Position numbers and translations under genes: made by a program. The notes below the pieces were generated by a model, which did no database searches, was not told the origin of the DNA, and saw only the letters and a program-made list of their open reading frames with translations. Below are positions 19,573 through 27,480 of a stretch of 64,000 nucleotides of DNA, piece after piece (the first letter of the stretch is position 1; the number at the start of each line of letters is the position of its first letter). Source of the DNA: Trichomonas vaginalis G3 (taxonomy: Eukaryota; Parabasalia; Trichomonadida; Trichomonadidae); the NCBI RefSeq assembly GCF_026262505.1, contig NC_067203.1:7068001-7132000 (forward strand), written 5' to 3'.

Positions 19573-20421
19573 ATGCTTTCAATAGAAAAAGAAAATTCAA
19601 GAGTTGCTACAACTAAACCATTAGATGAACTTTTTACGAATGTCGGTCAAAAGTTTGAGACAGAGACCGTAAAGCATGAAGGCTATCGTTTTGACTACCC
19701 ATTGAGATGGCTAAGAGACCCATCCGTCACAAAAGCTATTGGCTTTCGTAGAATGAAGTTCATTTCAGAAGCCATACATGGTTTCCCATTTACGGTCGGT
19801 TTTGAAGTTCGATACTATAACAAAGAAAAACGTACGTATGAGAAATTTGAACAGGGAAAACTTTTACAAGTGAATTTGCTTGTAAACTTAGAAACAACTC
19901 TTCAAGCTTTTCAAGAAAAAATAAACGATATCTATCTCGAATATGCAAACCAGTATAACATTGACGAAGGAGAGTACCATCTCGATATTATATATGACAG
20001 GAAAAATGCAACTGTTAAAATCAATAAAATAGAAGACCTTGGAGAAAACGTTTATATTTCTACAAAATATAACAACTTGGCATGGTATAGATTTTTGAGG
20101 ATGTTAAATCAGCCTGCAGAATATCCAGTACACCCGGACTTTTATGAAGTCGAAAACCCTAATGGAACATATGAAAATGTTTTCGACCAAGATGCTATTA
20201 TCGTTCATGCTTCATTTTCTGGTGCACAAAACTCTTTTTTATGCTTGGCAAATGACTTTTACGAAAAACCTACAAAGCTATATGAACCACCAAGTGGAAG
20301 TATTTCAGACTTTCAAGTATGGTTTACTACAGATGGAAGAAAGAGAATAATTCCATTATACCACGCGTTTTACTTAGAACTTAGTTTCATATACAACTAC
20401 TATCGAACGGTAAAAATATGA
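19573..20421 (+). CDS. Variable 282-aa protein, partner of the fibre gene
   Basis: Unknown protein. The first 68 residues (through LRDPSVTKAIGFRRMKF) and the last 80 (from IIVHASFSGAQNSF to YNYYRTVKI) are almost the same as in M2. The central 115 residues share only scattered positions while keeping length and helical/strand rhythm. This mosaic pattern next to a fibre gene suggests a surface or receptor-contacting protein; that is inference. No domain recognised. Confidence 0.65.
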   Translation: MLSIEKENSRVATTKPLDELFTNVGQKFETETVKHEGYRFDYPLRWLRDPSVTKAIGFRRMKFISEAIHGFPFTVGFEVRYYNKEKRTYEKFEQGKLLQVNLLVNLETTLQAFQEKINDIYLEYANQYNIDEGEYHLDIIYDRKNATVKINKIEDLGENVYISTKYNNLAWYRFLRMLNQPAEYPVHPDFYEVENPNGTYENVFDQDAIIVHASFSGAQNSFLCLANDFYEKPTKLYEPPSGSISDFQVWFTTDGRKRIIPLYHAFYLELSFIYNYYRTVKI

Positions 20422-20425
20422 TTTT

Positions 20426-20668
20426 TTAATACGGTTGAGGTGTTGGATTTGGTTGCCAACTAGACTGTGGTGCAGGTTCAGGCTGTTGTATAACAGGAGC
20501 TTGTTCTTCTGGTTCAGGGTCTTTAGGTATAATACCAACGAACTGACCTACTCTTTTACCAATATTTTTGACACCGTTCCATACTCCTCTTCCGACAGAT
20601 TTTATTCCATTCCATATACCTCTTCCAACATTTCGAAAGAAGTTTCCTATTCTTCCAAAGAAACCCAT
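20426..20668 (-). CDS. 80-aa amphipathic protein with GRGIWNG repeats
   Basis: Begins MGFFGRIGNFFRNVGRGIWN and carries a tandem 11-residue motif (VGRGxWNGxK), then a Pro/Gln-rich tail with PEPxPQ units. The first half is strongly amphipathic and Gly/Trp/Phe-rich, as in membrane-disrupting peptides. It may be a virion lytic or membrane factor; not proven. It converges on the variable gene, with 4 bp between the stops. Confidence 0.6.
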   Translation of the reverse strand: MGFFGRIGNFFRNVGRGIWNGIKSVGRGVWNGVKNIGKRVGQFVGIIPKDPEPEEQAPVIQQPEPAPQSSWQPNPTPQPY

Positions 20669-20686
20669 TTTACTATATGTAAAAAT

Positions 20687-21049
20687 CTAATGTCCGCCTA
20701 GTCTCTTACGTTTCCTGTTGAGTTCCATAGCATTCTTTAACTGGAGCTCATACATTCTGTTTCTCCTCTGGTAGAAAACATACTCTGGGTCAACTCCTGT
20801 GTTCGCGTCATCTGCATAGAGTTGTTTATATCCCACTTCAGGGTTTGTATAAAACTCTTTCCATCTCATATTTGCATACCATGGTGGCAAACCTAACGCA
20901 GCGTCATTTGACATGGCAGTTTGCATTTGTACATCTGTTGGCACTTGACCATAGTTTGCCATTGCAGTTTGTATTCTAACTTCATTTGGAATATTCTCTG
21001 GGTTTGGTTGTCCAGGTTGCTGTGCATTCGCTAAGTTCTGTGCGTCCAT
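20687..21049 (-). CDS. Unknown 120-aa protein with repeated VxIQTAM/VQMQTAM motif
   Basis: Contains two close repeats (VRIQTAMANYGQVPTD and VQMQTAMSNDAALG, residues about 23-52), then WYANMRWKEFYTNPEVGYKQ and a basic end (NRKRKRLGGH). The residues are identical in M2 (26853-27215), so it is under constraint or very young. Family unknown. Confidence 0.6.
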   Translation of the reverse strand: MDAQNLANAQQPGQPNPENIPNEVRIQTAMANYGQVPTDVQMQTAMSNDAALGLPPWYANMRWKEFYTNPEVGYKQLYADDANTGVDPEYVFYQRRNRMYELQLKNAMELNRKRKRLGGH

Positions 21050-21072
21050 TTAATATTAGATAAAAATATCTC

Positions 21073-21204
21073 TTACGAGTACATATACTGAACATTTGCA
21101 GGCATTGGTTCATCTTCATATTCTCTATATCTTTCTGCCACGTCAAATAAGTAAATGACACAATGGAAAAAACCTAAAACAAGTAGTCCTATTTCAAACC
21201 ACAT
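21073..21204 (-). CDS. 43-aa single-pass membrane protein
   Basis: One hydrophobic helix near residues 5-20 (IGLLVLGFFHCVIYLF) followed by an acidic tail (REYEDEP). Its start codon lies inside the 3' end of the methyltransferase gene, overlapping by 16 bp. The same arrangement occurs at 26698-26829. Unknown function. Confidence 0.55.
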   Translation of the reverse strand: MWFEIGLLVLGFFHCVIYLFDVAERYREYEDEPMPANVQYMYS

Positions 21205-22007
21205 TTACTTACTAGTAAAATTTCTTTGTTATGACACTTTCTCCAGTTTATAGGACCTCTCTCATATTCTATCTTATCGTATCTAAACTCATAGTCATGT
21301 ATGTCCTCTAACCATCTCATGACACTTTCCAAACCACTTTTATCGGATGTAAAGTAAAAGCATGGATGGTTATGTAAAACGTCTAAAGTTTCTAAAGAGT
21401 CTCTCAAAGTCCAGTCTACTTGGTATTGAAAATCCCATGTGTTATAGAACGGCGGGTCCACTATAAAGAAAACATTTTCCTTGTCTTTATATTTTTCATA
21501 CAACTCTGTCCAATGACATCTCACAAACTCTATACCCTCAATATATTTTTCTATGTTCTCTTTGAAAACATTTGTATAGTTAAGATATAAAACTTTTGAC
21601 ATAAGTGTTTCAATGTCATGAACTCTTATAGCACCACTATATAATAGTCTAGCAGATATACTATCCCAGTCAATATACTCTGCTTTTTTCAAAACCTCTC
21701 TTACAATATTTTTCTTATCTAATGGTATACGTTCCATCTTACCTATAGGTATCTTTTCTTTTAACGCTTTCAATATTTTGTTTGTGTCTGGTATATGTTT
21801 GAGACGGTTCATATAGTTGTCGAAGTCATTGCATATAATCTTTGAGTCTGGGAATACGGTATGGCACAGATGGGATATATAGAAACTTCCACCGAACAAA
21901 TCTACAAATGTTAGACCATTCGGTAGTTTCTTAAGTTCTCTCAATAGAATATCTTTACATCTACTCTTATTTCCAAAGAAGGGTAACGGTGGTTTTGTAA
22001 AATTCAT
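21189..22007 (-). CDS. D12-class N6-adenine DNA methyltransferase
   Basis: 272-aa Dam-like enzyme that would methylate adenine in DNA using S-adenosylmethionine. Motif order is that of the D12 class: PLPFFGNKSR near residues 7-16 (cofactor pocket), FVDLFGGS 34-41 (motif I), NDFDNY 60-65, and the catalytic DPPFYNT near 183-189. It is the outermost large gene of this element end, next to the terminal repeat. Methylation could mark or protect the element DNA; that is inferred. The frame is open. Confidence 0.9.
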   Translation of the reverse strand: MNFTKPPLPFFGNKSRCKDILLRELKKLPNGLTFVDLFGGSFYISHLCHTVFPDSKIICNDFDNYMNRLKHIPDTNKILKALKEKIPIGKMERIPLDKKNIVREVLKKAEYIDWDSISARLLYSGAIRVHDIETLMSKVLYLNYTNVFKENIEKYIEGIEFVRCHWTELYEKYKDKENVFFIVDPPFYNTWDFQYQVDWTLRDSLETLDVLHNHPCFYFTSDKSGLESVMRWLEDIHDYEFRYDKIEYERGPINWRKCHNKEILLVSKCGLK

Positions 22008-22079
22008 TTTATATATATAATAAAAATGTTTTTACCTGAAAAGTGACAGAAAAGCGGCTTTTGACAGATGTTTATATGA

Positions 22080-22340
22080 CACTTTCTCAGTAAGGACATA
22101 TGGGTAGAAATGAGGTTAGAAAAGAGGTTAGATCTAACCATCTACCCTAAAATATATTTTTATTGAATTCTGTATAAAATTCTGAGTAAAATGACAGATG
22201 GAACACATACTTTTTCAGTAAGGACATATGGGTAGAAATGAGGTTAGAAAAGAGGTTAGATCTAACCATCTACCCTAAAATATATTTTTATTGAATTCTG
22301 TATAAAATTCTGAGTAAAATGACAGATGTTTATATGACCC
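22080..22340. repeat. Two tandem palindrome modules near the M1 terminus
   Basis: Two direct copies of a unit of about 128 bp, each with the 14-bp core GGTTAGATCTAACC (22126-22139 and 22254-22267) and the flank ATTGAATTCTGTATAAAATT. They are related to the modules around 8637-9550. Confidence 0.75.
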
Positions 22341-22349
22341 TTACTTGTC

Positions 22350-22417
22350 CGGTTTATAGGACCTCTCTCATATTCTATCTTGTCGTAAATAAAACTCACA
22401 GTCATGTATGTCCTCTA
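22350..22417 (-). pseudogene. Remnant of a second methyltransferase 3' end
   Basis: About 68 bp closely matching the methyltransferase coding region at 21246-21313, lying between the modules and the terminal repeat. It is a relic of an extra copy. Confidence 0.7.
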
Positions 22418-22503
22418 AACTTCATTTATACTAAACATCTTCGGGGCTAGAAGGCACGAAGTGCCTGGAAGCCCCACTACCTTTTTTTTTTTTTTTTTTT
22501 TTT
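22418..22503 (-). repeat. Terminal repeat of M1 with nested hairpin and T-run
   Basis: Matches the terminal repeats of M2 (25702-25798 and 50737-50836). It contains an outer stem GGGGCT/AGCCCC enclosing an inner stem AGGCAC-GAA-GTGCCT, then CCACTACC and a 22-base T-run at 22482-22503. Confidence 0.85.
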
Positions 22504-22616
22504 GGAAAGATTTACGATTTTTTAATACTGCGAATGTTGTAAACAGAAATTCATCAAAAGTGACACCTCAGAAAAGCTAAAATATTGAATTTTTGGAACT
22601 TTTGATAGAGCACGTT

Positions 22617-23047
22617 TTTAAATATTAATTAAAGTAAATGTATATTTTGTAAAAATTCTTTTTAATAAAAAAATAAAATTTTGAAGAAGAACACAAAATC
22701 TTCTGAAAAATAATATCACATAAACTCATATTATTTTCTAATATATAACTATTTTATATAAAAATCAAATTCAATGATCTTAAAAGGGCGTGTGGGCAAT
22801 TTTAACGACATTTTTTAACGCGATACGAGCGTAAGTCCATAGAATGTGTTTTGAGGGAAACTATAAAAATCCAAAATAGAGGTAAGTGCGCCATTATTAC
22901 CTGCGAAGTTACATGGAATAAATCGAAGAGTAAGTACAAGATGATCTTGCATCTTTCCAAGTAAATGAAATTTATTAAAATTAAGATGATAATATTCATT
23001 TATAGTATGTGTATGATGTTTTTTCAAAATTTCTTCAAATAAAATGC
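22617..23047 (+). repeat. Fragments of the 0.8 kb dispersed repeat family
   Basis: 22617-22785 matches 59017-59187, and 22786-23047 matches 59428-59690, with the middle of the full unit missing here. The full unit is at 59017-59814. Confidence 0.75.
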
Positions 23048-23140
23048 AGAGAGAGGGTCAAAGTTGCTATTTGTCACTTTTCCACAAGAATATAATGGGG
23101 AAAAAGTTATCATATAGTTGATCTCATTCACTGAGGTGAG

Positions 23141-23214
23141 AGATGCATGTAGTGTAATTTGATAAACAATGGGATTGCTGCTCTAAGTCCTAGGTTCGAG
23201 ACACATTGGCTTCA
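23141..23214 (+). pseudogene. tRNA-like relic with Pol III B-box
   Basis: Contains GGTTCGAGACA (23193-23203), close to the Pol III B-box, preceded by TAGTGTAATTTGATAA in D-arm position and followed by T-runs. The stems pair poorly, so this is a decayed tRNA or tRNA-derived short element, not a working tRNA. Confidence 0.35.
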
Positions 23215-23351
23215 TTTTTCTCTTTTTTATTGACGTAAACTATTCAATTTTTGTGTTCTCCATTCAAATTTCAGAATTTTTTTTGCAGATTTCACGCTAC
23301 ATTCGAAGTTACCTTTTGTAACAACCACCACTGCCTACGAAAGACGAAAGT

Positions 23352-23756
23352 GTGTCACGATTTCACCCGGAAATCCGACGGTTGTTTAAGAGTAAGCACT
23401 TTTGGTCGTATATTAATTTAACTAATATGAATTTGGATTGTGCTTTCCTTATTGATGTAATGATATTTTCACTAATAAAAAATGAAATATACACAAGAAA
23501 AAAATTATTCAAAAATTATCATTGCATTTTATTTGAAGAAATTTTGAAAAAACATCATACACATACTATAAATGAATATTATCATCTTAATTTTAATAAA
23601 TTTCATTTACTTGGAAAGATGCAAGATCATCTTGTACTTACTCTTCGATTTATTCCATGTAACTTCGCAGGTAATAATGGCGCACTTACCTCTATTTTGG
23701 ATTTTTATAGTTTCCCTCAAAACACATTCTATGGACTTACGCTCGTATCGCGTTAA
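23352..23756 (+). other. Open frame within the inverted repeat-family fragment
   Basis: 134-aa frame rich in Phe, Asn, His and Leu (GKMQDHLVLTLRFIPCNFAG near the end). Its C-terminal 65 residues recur at 22815-23027 and 59457-59669 on minus because the repeat is shared. It may be a fragment of a gene carried by the repeat family; I do not recognise it. Confidence 0.3.
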
Positions 23757-23784
23757 AAAATGTCGTTAAAATTGAACCGCGCCG

Positions 23785-24211
23785 AAAAATAAAATTGACT
23801 TTGATTAAATGTTTTTATTTATCATGCAATTCTTCTTGCGACCAAAGATTTGAATAAAAGTTCAAAAAATAAGATAGCTTAAAAAATAATATACGGTAGT
23901 GTTTACTAATAGATGAATAGTATATAAATTCTATTAAAATGGATTTGATCCAAAAAAATATAAAACCAAAAATAATTGTTATAATTTAAATGAAGAAGTA
24001 ATTTAAAACGATTTGATTTATGATCAAATTTTATATATTTTTTTGGATCAAATCCATTTTAATAGAATTTATATACTATTCATCTATTAGTAAACACTAC
24101 CGTATATTATTTTTTAAGCTATCTTTTTTTTTGAAATTTTATTCAAATCTTTGGTCGCAAGAAGAATTGCATGATAAATAAAAACATTTAATCAAAGTCA
24201 ATTTTATTTTT
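23785..24211. repeat. Long imperfect hairpin, arms about 180 bp
   Basis: Arms of about 180 bp (23785-23961 and 24030-24211) pair almost throughout around a 68-bp AT-rich centre. The outer part of each arm is a piece of the dispersed repeat family (TAAAATTGACTTTGATT side); the inner part is unique to this hairpin. Confidence 0.8.
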
Positions 24212-24520
24212 CATATTCAAATGGACTGAGTGTTAACATTTAACAATTTTTGCTAATTGTCGTCAAAAATTAGGCGTAAAGCAAAAATTGATATTTCATA
24301 TGGTTTTATGATAGATAAGCATTATATTCCCACTCATTATATTCGTAAATTTTGAGGTTTATCCTTCGCTTTTAAGATCATTGAATTTGATTTTTATATA
24401 AAATAGTTATATATTAGAAAATAATATGAGTTTATGTGATATTATTTTTCAGAAGATTTTGTGTTCTTCTTCAAAATTTTATTTTTTTATTAAAAAGAAT
24501 CTTTACAAAATATACATTAT
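24212..24520 (-). repeat. Inverted continuation of the dispersed repeat family
   Basis: Reverse complement of about 59025-59345. It completes one inverted copy starting in the hairpin arm. Confidence 0.75.
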
Positions 24521-25191
24521 ATCTACACACAGTTTTTTTCAATCAGACAATTGAAATCATCATGATGCATTTTCTTAAAAGGTGACTTATATAAAAATTG
24601 TTTTGCACTTTTTCAATTAACGCCACAATTTTTGAATACTATTCAAAATAAAAATCCATAATTTTATTGAAAAAGTGCATAAACAATGACATTATATTTG
24701 CACTTTTTCTGATTTCTTGATAATTTAATCGTCATCAAAATTGGACACATCTAAAACAATCTAAATATCAATAATTCAAATTATCCTAATAATTGTTCAA
24801 TAGTCTCTTTATTTAAATTATTCGATAGTTTAAATAACGATATGTAAACTCTAATACCATAATTTGTAGATAGATTCTAATAGTATATATTAATGCAATT
24901 TTGATGTCCAATTTAATTAGTATTCAATTATATAAATTTTCTCTGACTTTTCTGAGAATTGAGCTGCAATAGTCAGAGTAAATTTGTCGTATACTCTATG
25001 CTTTCAATAATTAGCTTGATTTTAAGGGAACCTTAAAATCGAGAATTGAAAAGTCAGAGGATACTTATCAATATTTTTTAAATTCATAACGTCGGAAAAA
25101 TAGACCAGCATCAAAACATTTTGAGCGGATAAAAGTTCGTGAAACCAAGTTAATGAATTTTTTTTGAATTTGTATTCAATTTAGTAATAAT

Positions 25192-25500
25192 TCACGACGT
25201 GAGGATGTTTTATTGTCGTCTGGAAAAGTGACAAAATTATTATTGTCGTCTAAAAAGGTGACAAATTATTATTGTCGTCTGGAAAAGTGACAAAATTATC
25301 ATTGTCGTCTAAAAAATAGATTTTTCAAGCATGTTTCGGTACCTAAATAAAGGAAGAACATCAATTCCATCTATGTATATAGTATGCAAACACGCATGAT
25401 ATATGGAGTAGCTCTTTATCTGGCTAAAAATCCTATTATTTGAAAATTCGCATTGTCGTCTAAAACCGCCAGACGACAATAATAATACCCCTCACGACGT
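25192..25500 (+). mobile_element. 291-bp MITE (25201-25491) with 9-bp target duplication
   Basis: Perfect 9-bp direct repeat TCACGACGT at both flanks. The termini form a 23-bp imperfect inverted repeat ending in ATTGTCGTCTGG. Inside the left end there are four subterminal copies of a unit of about 34 bp containing ATTGTCGTCT and AAAAGTGACA. No coding capacity. The duplication length fits Mutator-like (MULE) families. A near-identical copy lies at 57826-58117. Confidence 0.9.
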
Positions 25501-25701
25501 TATAGATTTTACAATTTTTCTGAAAAATTGAGCTGATCGTTGAAAAATATGATATGCTTTAAATATATCTTTCATGTTTGATCAATTCTTTGAAAAGCGA
25601 AGATAAAAATGAAAGACAAATTTAATACAATAATATCTCCATTGTCTAAATCGTATCACTTTTAACCGAAACTTTTGAATATAACGTTATATTTTCGAAT
25701 A

Positions 25702-25798
25702 AAAAAAAAAAAAAAAAAAAAAAAGGTAGTGGGGCTTCCAGGCACTTCGTGCCCTCTAGCCCTGAAGATGTTTAGTATAAATGAAGTTTTTATTCGGA
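25702..25798 (+). repeat. Left terminal inverted repeat of M2
   Basis: An A-run (25701-25724; the first A counted in the duplication), then GGTAGTGGGGCTTCC, the inner hairpin GGCAC-TTC-GTGCC, and a conserved tail through ATGTTTAGTATAAATGAAG. A partial second copy of the tip (GGGCTTCCAGGA) follows at 25799-25810. Confidence 0.9.
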
Positions 25799-25894
25799 GG
25801 GCTTCCAGGAGCTTTTCACAAATTATATATGTTTTCATGCTTTGTCACTTTTCTGTCACTTTTCGGGTAAAAACATTTTTATTATTATATATAA

Positions 25895-26713
25895 ATGAAT
25901 TTTACAAAACCACCGTTACCGTTCTTTGGAAATAAGAGTAAATGTAAAGATATTATATTGAGAGAACTTAAGAAACTACCGAATGGTCTAACATTTGTAG
26001 ATTTGTTCGGTGGAAGTTTCTATATATCCCATTTGTGCCATACAATATTCCCAGACTCAAAGATTATATGCAATGACTTCGACAACTATATGGACCGTCT
26101 CAAACATATACCAGATACAAACAATATATTGAAAGAGTTAAAAGAAAAGATACCTATAGGTAAGATGGAACGTATACCATTAGATAAGAAAAATATTGTG
26201 AGAGAGGTTTTGAAAAAAGCAGAATATATAGACTGGGATAGTATATCTGCTAGACTATTATATAGTGGTGCTATAAGAGTTCATGACATTGAAACACTTA
26301 TGTCAAAAGTTTTATATCTTAACTATACAAATGTTTTCAAAGAGGACATAGAAAAATATATTGAGGGTATAGAGTTTGTGAGATGTCATTGGACAGAGTT
26401 GTATGAAAAATATAAAGACAAGGAAAATGTTTTCTTTATAGTGGACCCGCCGTTCTATAACACATGGGATTTTCAATACCAAGTAGACTGGACTTTGAGA
26501 GACTCTTTAGAAACTTTAGACGTTTTACATAACCATCCATGCTTTTACTTTACATCCGATAAAAGTGGTTTGGAAAGTGTCATGAGATGGTTAGAGGACA
26601 TACATGACTATGAGTTTAGATACGATAAGATAGAATATGAGAGAGGTCCTATAAACTGGAGAAAGTGTCATAACAAAGAAATTTTACTAGTAAGTAAATG
26701 TGGTTTGAAATAG
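25895..26713 (+). CDS. D12-class N6-adenine DNA methyltransferase (M2 copy)
   Basis: 272 aa, with a handful of substitutions relative to 21189-22007 and all motifs kept (PFFGNKSK, DLFGGS, NDFD, DPPFYNT). Two TGTCACTTTT motifs (25843-25852, 25854-25863) lie 30-50 bp upstream, the likely promoter region. Confidence 0.9.
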   Translation: MNFTKPPLPFFGNKSKCKDIILRELKKLPNGLTFVDLFGGSFYISHLCHTIFPDSKIICNDFDNYMDRLKHIPDTNNILKELKEKIPIGKMERIPLDKKNIVREVLKKAEYIDWDSISARLLYSGAIRVHDIETLMSKVLYLNYTNVFKEDIEKYIEGIEFVRCHWTELYEKYKDKENVFFIVDPPFYNTWDFQYQVDWTLRDSLETLDVLHNHPCFYFTSDKSGLESVMRWLEDIHDYEFRYDKIEYERGPINWRKCHNKEILLVSKCGLK

Positions 26714-26829
26714 GACTACTTGTTTTAGGTTTTTTCCATTGTGTCATTTACTTATTTGACGTGGCAGAAAGATATAGAGAATATGAAGATGAACCAATGC
26801 CTGCAAATGTCCAGTATATGTACTCGTAA
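26698..26829 (+). CDS. 43-aa single-pass membrane protein (M2 copy)
   Basis: Same protein as 21073-21204. It overlaps the methyltransferase 3' end by 16 bp in another frame. Confidence 0.55.
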   Translation: MWFEIGLLVLGFFHCVIYLFDVAERYREYEDEPMPANVQYMYS

Positions 26830-26852
26830 GAGATATTTTTATCTAATATTAA

Positions 26853-27215
26853 ATGGACGCACAGAACTTAGCGAATGCACAGCAACCTGGACAACCAAAC
26901 CCAGAGAATATTCCAAATGAAGTTAGAATACAAACTGCAATGGCAAACTATGGTCAAGTGCCAACAGATGTACAAATGCAAACTGCCATGTCAAATGACG
27001 CTGCGTTAGGTTTGCCACCATGGTATGCAAATATGAGATGGAAAGAGTTTTATACAAACCCTGAAGTGGGATATAAACAACTCTATGCAGATGACGCGAA
27101 CACAGGAGTTGACCCAGAGTATGTTTTCTACCAGAGGAGAAATAGAATGTATGAGCTCCAGTTAAAGAATGCAATGGAACTCAACAGGAAACGTAAGAGA
27201 CTAGGCGGGCATTAG
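26853..27215 (+). CDS. Unknown 120-aa QTAM-repeat protein (M2 copy)
   Basis: Protein identical to that at 20687-21049. It follows the membrane protein by 23 bp. Confidence 0.6.
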   Translation: MDAQNLANAQQPGQPNPENIPNEVRIQTAMANYGQVPTDVQMQTAMSNDAALGLPPWYANMRWKEFYTNPEVGYKQLYADDANTGVDPEYVFYQRRNRMYELQLKNAMELNRKRKRLGGH

Positions 27216-27233
27216 ATTTTTACATATAGTAAA

Positions 27234-27476
27234 ATGGGTTTCTTTGGAAGAATAGGAAACTTCTTTCGAAATGTTGGAAGAGGTATATGGAATGGAATAA
27301 AAACCGTAGGAAGAGGAATTTGGAACGGAGTCAAAAATATTGGTAAAAGAGTAGGTCAGTTCGTTGGTATTATACCTAAAGACCCTGAACCAGAAGAACA
27401 AGCTCCTGTTATACAACAGCCTGAACCTGCACCACAGTCTAGTTGGCAACCAAATCCAACACCTCAACCGTATTAA
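27234..27476 (+). CDS. 80-aa amphipathic GRGIWNG-repeat protein (M2 copy)
   Basis: Differs from 20426-20668 at only two positions. The two 11-residue repeats near residues 14-36 are more alike here than in M1. Confidence 0.6.
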   Translation: MGFFGRIGNFFRNVGRGIWNGIKTVGRGIWNGVKNIGKRVGQFVGIIPKDPEPEEQAPVIQQPEPAPQSSWQPNPTPQPY

Positions 27477-27480
27477 AAAA

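Larger units (their letters stand above)
22008..22417. other. Terminal non-coding region of M1
   Basis: No intact gene. It contains AAAAGTGACA at 22039-22048, the stretch AGCGGCTTTTGACAGATG (also at 49313-49330 in M2), two tandem palindrome modules and a methyltransferase remnant. M2's methyltransferase end lacks these modules, so the two ends have different histories. Confidence 0.65.
1..22503 (-). mobile_element. Polinton/Maverick copy M1 (partial, runs off left edge)
   Basis: A giant capsid-bearing DNA element of the Polinton/Maverick family. Recognisable parts are a protein-primed B-family polymerase, retroviral-type integrase, packaging ATPase, SF3 helicase, double-jelly-roll major capsid protein and a penton-like minor capsid protein. 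Its right end is a terminal repeat plus T-run at 22418-22503; the left end, about 3 kb by comparison with M2, lies outside the window. Taking the methyltransferase end as the element's left, M1 lies on the minus strand, head to head with M2. Nucleotide identity to M2 is very high, suggesting recent activity or recent duplication. It is a fossil: roughly fifteen breaks are spread over several genes. Confidence 0.95.
22504..25696. other. 3.2 kb spacer of nested repeats between the two Mavericks
   Basis: No convincing gene. From left: unique AT-rich DNA; repeat-family fragments (22617-23047); a unique stretch with a tRNA-like relic; an inverted family fragment (23396-23770); a long hairpin (23785-24211) continuing into inverted fragments to about 24520; AT-rich DNA with small hairpins, such as a GATTTTAAGG arm pair near 25018-25040; a miniature transposon (25201-25491); and AT-rich DNA up to M2. 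Confidence 0.65.

Noticed and set aside
25701-25724. A-run as a retrotransposon poly(A) tail
   Set aside because: It is matched by a T-run at the far end, lies outside inverted terminal repeats, and is part of the Maverick end.
25675-25935. 86-aa frame with a Lys run across the left end of M2
   Set aside because: The Lys run is simply the A-run translated; the frame spans the insertion junction.
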